DNA of 64,000 nt from Cytobacillus oceanisediminis (GTDB lineage: Bacteria > Bacillota > Bacilli > Bacillales > Cytobacillaceae): assembly GCF_003182355.1 (NCBI RefSeq), contig NZ_QGTW01000007.1, forward strand, positions 124,001 through 188,000. Direction: 5' to 3'. The translations under genes and the position numbers were made by a program. The notes under the pieces were generated by a model. That model had not been told where the DNA came from. It searched no databases and saw only the letters and a program-made list of their open reading frames with translations. Positions 59,282 through 64,000 of this stretch are shown piece by piece; the stretch's first letter is position 1; the number at the start of each line of letters is the position of its first letter.

Positions 59282-59309
59282 AAAGGAAGCCTATCTGCAG
59301 GCTTCTTTT
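59281..59309 (+). terminator. Terminator after GNAT gene
   Basis: AAAAGGAAGCC-tatctgca-GGCTTCTTTT. Confidence 0.85.
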
Positions 59310-59486
59310 TCATTAATGATTTCCGAAACCTTTTTCTTCAGAAGATTTTACGGTACATTTCATTTAACATAAAACAGGTTCATCCAACACAATGCTAAAA
59401 ATCACCTCTCTCAGTTTGGTCACATTTTTGACCGGCCTGATCAGCTTTTTTAATAGCGGCAGCTTCCCTGCTCAGGTGTAAACTTA

Positions 59487-59650
59487 TCAAAAATAATATA
59501 TAGCCGCCTTATTTTGTGATTCGCTAAGCTCTGCAATAACCTTTTCCCGCTCATCCAACCGTACTTCTTCATTCAAATATCCATGAATATTGTTTCTGAA
59601 GTAAAAGTCCTTTAATTCTTGGGGCAACTTTCGCACTTTTTGCTTTCCAT
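59487..59650 (-). pseudogene. Small gene with single-base frameshift
   Basis: ATG 59650 is perfectly spaced behind AAAGGAG but its frame closes after 12 codons. The adjacent frame stays open for about 50 codons (LPQELKDFYFRNNIHGYLNE..., ending NKAAIYYF). Adding one base to the T5 run at 59637-59641 (A5 on the coding strand) joins them into a 54-residue protein starting MESKKVRKLPQEL. No family recognised. It fills the gap between the GNAT and CNNM genes. Confidence 0.5.
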
Positions 59651-59764
59651 AGTTATCTTTCTCCTTTATAAGGGTAGTCTCATGGTAAACAAGCTTTTTA
59701 AGCGTATCTATTTGTAAAATCCCTGAATAAGGGAAAAGTACATATTATAAAGGAGGTGCAGGCC

Positions 59765-59783
59765 CCTTACATTTCATGTAAGG
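59765..59783 (+). promoter_or_regulatory. Hairpin between SD and start of CNNM gene 1
   Basis: CCTTACAT-ttc-ATGTAAGG lies between AAGGAGGTG (59750-59758) and ATG 59791. The SD is 32 nt from the start unless the hairpin folds and shortens the distance. Confidence 0.45.
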
Positions 59784-59790
59784 ATTTTAT

Positions 59791-61083
59791 ATGACTATCC
59801 TTAACGTTGTCTTATTATTTTTCCTAATCGCTTTTACGGCTTTTTTTGTGGCTTCTGAATTTGCCATTGTAAAGGTTCGGACTTCACGGATTGACCAGCA
59901 GATTGCTGAAGGAAACCCCAAAGCTCATTCCGCAAAACGGGTTATCAGCAACCTGGATGAATATTTATCTGCCTGCCAGCTTGGAATAACCATTACAGCC
60001 CTAGGCCTTGGCTGGCTTGGAGAGCCAACCATTGAAAGACTGCTGCTGCCTTTATTTGAAAGCTTAAACCTGCAGGCATCCATTACCCATATTCTTTCTT
60101 TTGTTATTGCGTTCGCTGTCGTGACTTTTCTGCATGTGGTAATTGGGGAGCTTGCGCCGAAAACGTTTGCCATTCAAAAAGCAGAGGCTATAACACTAAC
60201 TTTCTCAAAGCCATTAATTTGGTTTTATCGAATTATGTATCCCTTTATTTGGATTCTGAATGGTTCAGCGAGGATTGTCACTGGGCTTTTCGGGCTTAAG
60301 CCGGTGTCCGAACACGAAATGGCCCATTCGGAAGAAGAACTTCGCATCATTTTATCGGAAAGCTTGAAGAGCGGTGAAATCAACCCTTCAGAGTTTCAAT
60401 ATGTGGACCGAATTTTCGAGTTTGATAACCGGGTAGCCAAAGAAATCATGGTTCCAAGAACCGAGATTGTCAGTCTTCCCGAGGATTCCACCTTATCAGA
60501 AATATTGGACGTCATATTGGATGAGCGATATACAAGATATCCCGTCACTTCCGGTGATAAGGATAATATTCTGGGCATCATTAATGTCAAAGAAATTTTG
60601 ACGGACTGTGTAAGAAAAAAATGCGAAGGCGATAAACCATTATTGCAGTATATTAAGCCTGTTATAAGGGTTATTGAAACCATTCCTATTCATGATTTAC
60701 TTTTAAAAATGCAAAAAGACAGATCCCATATGGCCTTACTCCTGGATGAATACGGAGGAACAGCCGGATTGGTCACAGTTGAAGACATCCTTGAAGAAAT
60801 AGTGGGTGAAATCCGGGATGAATTTGATGCAGACGAACTCCCGCTTGTACAGAAATTGGATGAAGGCCATTTTATCCTGGATGCCAAGCTGCTGATTTCG
60901 GAGGCAAATGACCTCCTTGGCACTAATCTTAGCGAAGAGGACGTAGATACCATTGGAGGCTGGATCCTGACTCAAAAGTATGATCTTGTACAGGGAGACT
61001 TTGTTGAGGAAGAGGGCTACAAATTTATCATTCAAGAAATAGAAGGCCACCATATATCTTATATCGAAGTCATAAAAACTTAA
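59791..61083 (+). CDS. CNNM/CBS-domain transporter 1 (hemolysin C family)
   Basis: A 430-residue protein: CNNM (DUF21) domain with four helices (about 1-190; [19 protein letters not shown] at the first helix), a paired CBS region (about 205-330, [10 protein letters not shown] and [20 protein letters not shown]), and a CorC/HlyC domain (about 345-430). Relatives include B. subtilis MpfA (YhdP), implicated in Mg2+ efflux. It is 78% or so similar by eye to the paralogue at 61802. The visible SD is unusually distant. Confidence 0.88.
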   Translation: MTILNVVLLFFLIAFTAFFVASEFAIVKVRTSRIDQQIAEGNPKAHSAKRVISNLDEYLSACQLGITITALGLGWLGEPTIERLLLPLFESLNLQASITHILSFVIAFAVVTFLHVVIGELAPKTFAIQKAEAITLTFSKPLIWFYRIMYPFIWILNGSARIVTGLFGLKPVSEHEMAHSEEELRIILSESLKSGEINPSEFQYVDRIFEFDNRVAKEIMVPRTEIVSLPEDSTLSEILDVILDERYTRYPVTSGDKDNILGIINVKEILTDCVRKKCEGDKPLLQYIKPVIRVIETIPIHDLLLKMQKDRSHMALLLDEYGGTAGLVTVEDILEEIVGEIRDEFDADELPLVQKLDEGHFILDAKLLISEANDLLGTNLSEEDVDTIGGWILTQKYDLVQGDFVEEEGYKFIIQEIEGHHISYIEVIKT

Positions 61084-61216
61084 CAGCTTCTTTTGCATAG
61101 GTTCCAGGATCTATTTTATCTCCTGGAACATTTTTAATTTTTTCGAATCTTTTTATTTCATATTTCATGCATTTTTTCATAAAATAAAAGTAACCCTTTT
61201 TTCCAAACTACTACGT

Positions 61217-61246
61217 TTGACTGTATGGTTTGGGCTAAAGTATAAT
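61217..61246 (+). promoter_or_regulatory. Promoter of the MerR-CNNM 2 unit
   Basis: TTGACT (61217-61222) and TATAAT (61241-61246), 18-bp spacer. Transcription would start just before the hairpin at 61257. Confidence 0.55.
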
Positions 61247-61256
61247 TAACTCTAAC

Positions 61257-61293
61257 TATATCTCTTTACGGATCGGTACTCCGGTGAGATATA
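61257..61293 (+). promoter_or_regulatory. 5'-leader hairpin before the MerR gene
   Basis: TATATCTC (61257-61264) pairs with GAGATATA (61286-61293), with a further ACGGA/TCCGGT pairing inside. Its place at the predicted 5' end suggests an RNA stabiliser or an operator dyad. Confidence 0.45.
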
Positions 61294-61315
61294 AGTAACC
61301 AAAAGCAGAGGTGAT

Positions 61316-61737
61316 ATGATGGGGCTTACTATCGTATCGGCGAAATAGCAAGTATTGCTAATGTATCTAAAAGAACAATTGACTATTACACTAGCATCGG
61401 CCTTATAAAAGCGAAACGCTCAAAATCGAATTACCGAATATATTCTGAAGACGCACTGTCTGATTTAAGGTTCATTGAAGAATGCAAAAAACTGCATCTT
61501 CCGCTTGAAGAGATTAAAAGAAAACTAGAAATGAAGACGAAAAGGGAGATACGTACAGGGGAAGTTGAAAAGCACATCGACGCAGTCACACTGCAAATGA
61601 AGCAGCTTCACCAGGAAATTTCGGTTCTCATGCCGCTAATTAAAACACTGGATGAAGAACAGAAGGACGGCATTTCCAAGAAGCTGACTGTTGAAAGCAT
61701 TGCATTGCTCCGTTCCCTTTCCAGCCTGACAAGCTAA
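61316..61737 (+). pseudogene. MerR-family regulator with N-terminal frameshift
   Basis: The body is a clear MerR protein: YYRIGEIASIANVSKRTIDY, then NYRIYSEDALSDLRFIEECK, KLHLPLEEIKRKLEM and a coiled-coil tail. There is no in-frame start. ATGATG at 61316-61321 behind GAGGTGAT is one frame off. One extra G in the GGGG at 61321-61324 would give MMGAYYRIGEIAS, a canonical N-terminus (about 141 aa). No metal-binding Cys pair, so not CueR. Probably regulates the CNNM gene downstream. Confidence 0.7.
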
Positions 61738-61801
61738 TCCCATTTTCACATTATCAGGAGGTGACACCCTGCCCGTTTCTAGCGGGATATGGGGAACTTA
61801 T

Positions 61802-63154
61802 TTGGACATATTAAACTTGGTTTTTATAGCCATTTTAATTGCTTTAACGGCTTTTTTCGTAACTTCGGAATTTGCCATCGTAAAGATACGAAGTTCAAGA
61901 ATTGATCAATTAATAGAAGAAGGCAATAAAAATGCAATTGCTGCCAAGAAAGTCATTTCAAACCTGGATGAATATCTTTCAGCCTGCCAGCTTGGAATCA
62001 CGATAACCGCTCTAGGCCTAGGTTGGCTTGGTGAACCGACGATTGAACATCTGCTTCGCCCTGTGATTAACCAGTTCAATCTGCCGGGTTCCATTTCCCA
62101 AGTCGTTTCATTCAGCATCGCGTTTGCTTTTATTACCTTTCTTCACGTGGTTGTTGGCGAATTGGCTCCAAAGACGCTGGCTATTCAAAAAGCTGAAGCC
62201 GTTACCCTTTTAACATCGCGTCCTTTAATTTGGTTTTACCGGATCATGTATCCGATTATCTGGGCGTTGAATGGATCAGCCCGTCTTTTAACCAGCATGT
62301 TTGGACTAAAGCCCGCTTCTGAACACGAATTGGCCCATTCGGAAGAAGAACTTCGAATCATTTTATCTGAAAGCTATGAAAGCGGCGAAATCAACCAATC
62401 TGAGTTTAAGTATGTAAATAAAATTTTCGAGTTTGACAATCGTATCGCGAAAGAAATTATGGTTCCGCGTACAGAGATTGTCTCACTCTCAAAAGATGAT
62501 ACACTGGAAAACTTTCTTCAAATCGTCCAGGAAGAAAAATTTACACGTTATCCAATTATAGACGGAGATAAGGACCATATTATCGGCATGGTCAATATAA
62601 AAGAAGTCATGACTGACTTGATCATGAATCGTGAATTATCTTCAAGCACACTCGAATCGTATATACGTCCGATTATCAGGGTCATTGACAGCATTCCGAT
62701 CCATGAGCTACTTTTAAAAATGCAAAAGGACCGAATCCATATGGCCATTTTGATGGATGAATATGGCGGAACTTCGGGTCTCGTAACCGTGGAGGATATC
62801 ATCGAAGAAATTGTCGGAGAAATCCGGGATGAATTTGATATGGATGAAGTGCCAATGATCCGAAATACAAAAGAAGGACACTATATTATTGATTCAAAAG
62901 TTCTTGTCAGCGAGGTCAATGACCTTCTTGGAACTGACATAAATGATGAAGATGTCGATACCATCGGCGGCTGGATCTTGACTGAAAATTACGAAGCCAA
63001 ACAGGGCGATACAATCCAGCACGAAAAGTACCTCTTTAAAATCCTTGATATGGAGGAACACCATATTAAGTACATTGAGGTAACAGCCGTTCCTGAAACA
63101 GAAACGGCTCCTGCACAAAAAATACCCTTAACGGAGACCGAGGTCTTGTCATAG
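61802..63154 (+). CDS. CNNM/CBS-domain transporter 2 (hemolysin C family)
   Basis: A 450-residue paralogue of the gene at 59791: DUF21 helices (about 1-190), CBS pair with [10 protein letters not shown] and [20 protein letters not shown], CorC_HlyC end. The tail is 20 residues longer and Pro/Glu/Thr rich. TTG 61802 aligns with the start of the paralogue. However, AGGAGGTG (61756-61763) is 38 nt away, and the frame is open back to a CTG at 61769 at ideal SD distance. Likely ion efflux. Confidence 0.88.
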   Translation: MDILNLVFIAILIALTAFFVTSEFAIVKIRSSRIDQLIEEGNKNAIAAKKVISNLDEYLSACQLGITITALGLGWLGEPTIEHLLRPVINQFNLPGSISQVVSFSIAFAFITFLHVVVGELAPKTLAIQKAEAVTLLTSRPLIWFYRIMYPIIWALNGSARLLTSMFGLKPASEHELAHSEEELRIILSESYESGEINQSEFKYVNKIFEFDNRIAKEIMVPRTEIVSLSKDDTLENFLQIVQEEKFTRYPIIDGDKDHIIGMVNIKEVMTDLIMNRELSSSTLESYIRPIIRVIDSIPIHELLLKMQKDRIHMAILMDEYGGTSGLVTVEDIIEEIVGEIRDEFDMDEVPMIRNTKEGHYIIDSKVLVSEVNDLLGTDINDEDVDTIGGWILTENYEAKQGDTIQHEKYLFKILDMEEHHIKYIEVTAVPETETAPAQKIPLTETEVLS

Positions 63155-63165
63155 GACTATAGTAA

Positions 63166-63198
63166 AGAACAGCCCATTGGGGGCTGTTCCTTTTTTTT
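63166..63198 (+). terminator. Terminator after CNNM gene 2
   Basis: AGAACAGCCC-attg-GGGGCTGTTCC followed by T9. Confidence 0.95.
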
Positions 63199-63211
63199 TG
63201 ATCCACCATTT

Positions 63212-63844
63212 TTAACGAAAAGGCAAGCTAATAATATAGCCTATATAGAAAAAAAGCTCTCTAAAGAAAAAAGGAATTTTCGTTTCTAATGATGTATAAA
63301 CCGAACTCTGTGTCGGGGATGAATAAGCCTTCATCCCAACATTCTCCGTCATTAGCATAGCTCTTTTCATATGCAAAGGATCGCTGACGATGAGAAATGT
63401 CTCCAAGTGATTATTGGAAGCAACCTTGAGGGCGTACTGGAGATTCTCTTCTGTTATCGCAGATTTCGTTTCAATAAGAATGTCTTCTGTCTTAACATTA
63501 TTTTTTATAGCATATTCCCTCGAGACCTCCGATTCAGCAAACCTGTCCTTACCACTCTTGCCGCCTGTAAAAATTAGCTTCTCAGCATATCCATTTTCAT
63601 AGAGCCAAATCGCATGGTTTATTCTCTCACGTAAAACAGGAGATGGCTCGTCATCCCAAGCTGCAGCTCCGAGGACAATCGCTGCATCCGCCTTAACCAA
63701 TTCATTTTGGGAACTGAAAGACCAAATGCTGTACGCTGAATAGCCTATGAAAATAAGAAAACTAATGCTGAAAACAAAGACAATCCTGCCAATCCGCTTT
63801 TTGGGCACTATTATCCATCCTTTTATCCATTTAATAGGGCTCAT
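63212..63844 (-). CDS. YdcF/SanA-like DUF218 membrane protein
   Basis: A 210-residue protein with an N-terminal anchor (about 16-38) and an extracytoplasmic DUF218 domain: DAAIVLGAAAWDDEPSPVLR, LIFTGGKSGKDRFAESEVSR, and FLIVSDPLHMKRAMLM. The family (SanA, ElyC, YdcF) affects envelope permeability and peptidoglycan in other bacteria. ATG 63844 is preferred to GTG 63892, since the hydrophobic anchor then lies at the N-terminus; the SD (GGGAAAG) is modest. Nothing is visible in 63845-64000. Confidence 0.8.
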   Translation of the reverse strand: MSPIKWIKGWIIVPKKRIGRIVFVFSISFLIFIGYSAYSIWSFSSQNELVKADAAIVLGAAAWDDEPSPVLRERINHAIWLYENGYAEKLIFTGGKSGKDRFAESEVSREYAIKNNVKTEDILIETKSAITEENLQYALKVASNNHLETFLIVSDPLHMKRAMLMTENVGMKAYSSPTQSSVYTSLETKIPFFFRELFFYIGYIISLPFR

Positions 63845-64000
63845 ATGGATTTTTCTTTCCCGTTCTTTATGTAGTACTTGGTGCACGGGCACGAATCAAC
63901 TGCTTTGCTTCCCTTCTTTGCCCTTTTCCTGCATCAATGGGCACGAGCAAACCACCTTCACTAAGCTCCCTGCATGCATAATAGTTTGGCTGCCCCCTCC

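Noticed and set aside
61257..61293. M-box or other known metal riboswitch in the MerR/CNNM leader
   Set aside because: Only a simple hairpin is visible; none of the conserved cores I know for Mg2+ or Mn2+ riboswitches is present.
61316..61737. Assigning the MerR protein as copper regulator CueR
   Set aside because: The C-terminal region has no Cys pair for metal binding, although a MerR gene near CNNM genes recalls the yhdP-yhdQ-yhdT region.

Overview
The window looks like chromosomal core sequence from an endospore-forming member of the Bacillaceae (a Bacillus-like Firmicute). It is low in GC, has strong AGGAGG-type ribosome binding sites, and often starts genes at TTG or GTG. Gene content and order match the Bacillus subtilis yha/yhe/yhd neighbourhood, including scoC, prsA, yhaL-yhaM, yhaN-yhaO, yhaP-yhaQ, hemZ, yhaX, yheA-yheB-yheC/D-yheE, bmrC-bmrD, pbpF and gltT. 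It also carries sporulation genes: two alpha/beta SASPs, two YjcZ peptides and YheC/YheD coat-associated proteins. I see no phage, plasmid, CRISPR or transposase genes and no canonical tRNA or rRNA.

Layout. 0.3-5.6 kb: yhaH, scoC, a DUF3267-like membrane protein, small sporulation peptides, prsA, yhaL, yhaM. 5.8-7 kb: an LrgA/LrgB pair. 7-11.3 kb: yhaN-yhaO, an SbcCD-like nuclease pair. 11.7-20.8 kb: LysE-type exporter, yhaQP ABC exporter, acyl-CoA metabolism, hemZ, yhaX. 21-24.9 kb: a TPP riboswitch with ykoFEDC, a thiamine-precursor ECF transporter. 25-34.9 kb: nucleotide-sugar-type SDR, SASP, HAD phosphatase, yheA, yheB, then four tandem YheC/YheD ATP-grasp genes and yheE. 35-40 kb: a CstR-like repressor, yxkF-msmX, a second SASP preceded by a tRNA-like element, and fumC. 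40.6-45.1 kb: the bmrC-bmrD multidrug exporter with two short leader ORFs and tandem hairpins upstream. 45.4-50.9 kb: hydrolase, the sigY-yxlCDE operon, a broken MFS gene, iadA, an HPr-like protein. 51-64 kb: class A PBP, UspA, XRE regulator with a decayed partner, cytosolic histidine kinase, gltT, GNAT, two CNNM/CBS transporters flanking a MerR regulator, and a YdcF protein.

The most unusual signals are non-coding. A 67-nt cloverleaf-like sequence at 38190-38256 has a 7-bp acceptor stem, a 5-bp T arm joined directly to it, an encoded CCA and a UUA anticodon-like triplet. It sits immediately upstream of a SASP gene. Five intergenic gaps hold locus-specific arrays of short degenerate phrases, and a family of 130-190 bp repeats bounded by TGTTGATT/AATCAACA recurs five times. 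bmrCD has a possible peptide-dependent attenuator, apparently separated from the operon by a repeat of a second type.

Three small genes (near 55.8, 59.6 and 61.3 kb) are each restored by adding one base to a homopolymer run. That suggests either sequencing error or recent phase-changing mutations. All identifications come from reading the sequence and from remembered family knowledge; no database search was run.
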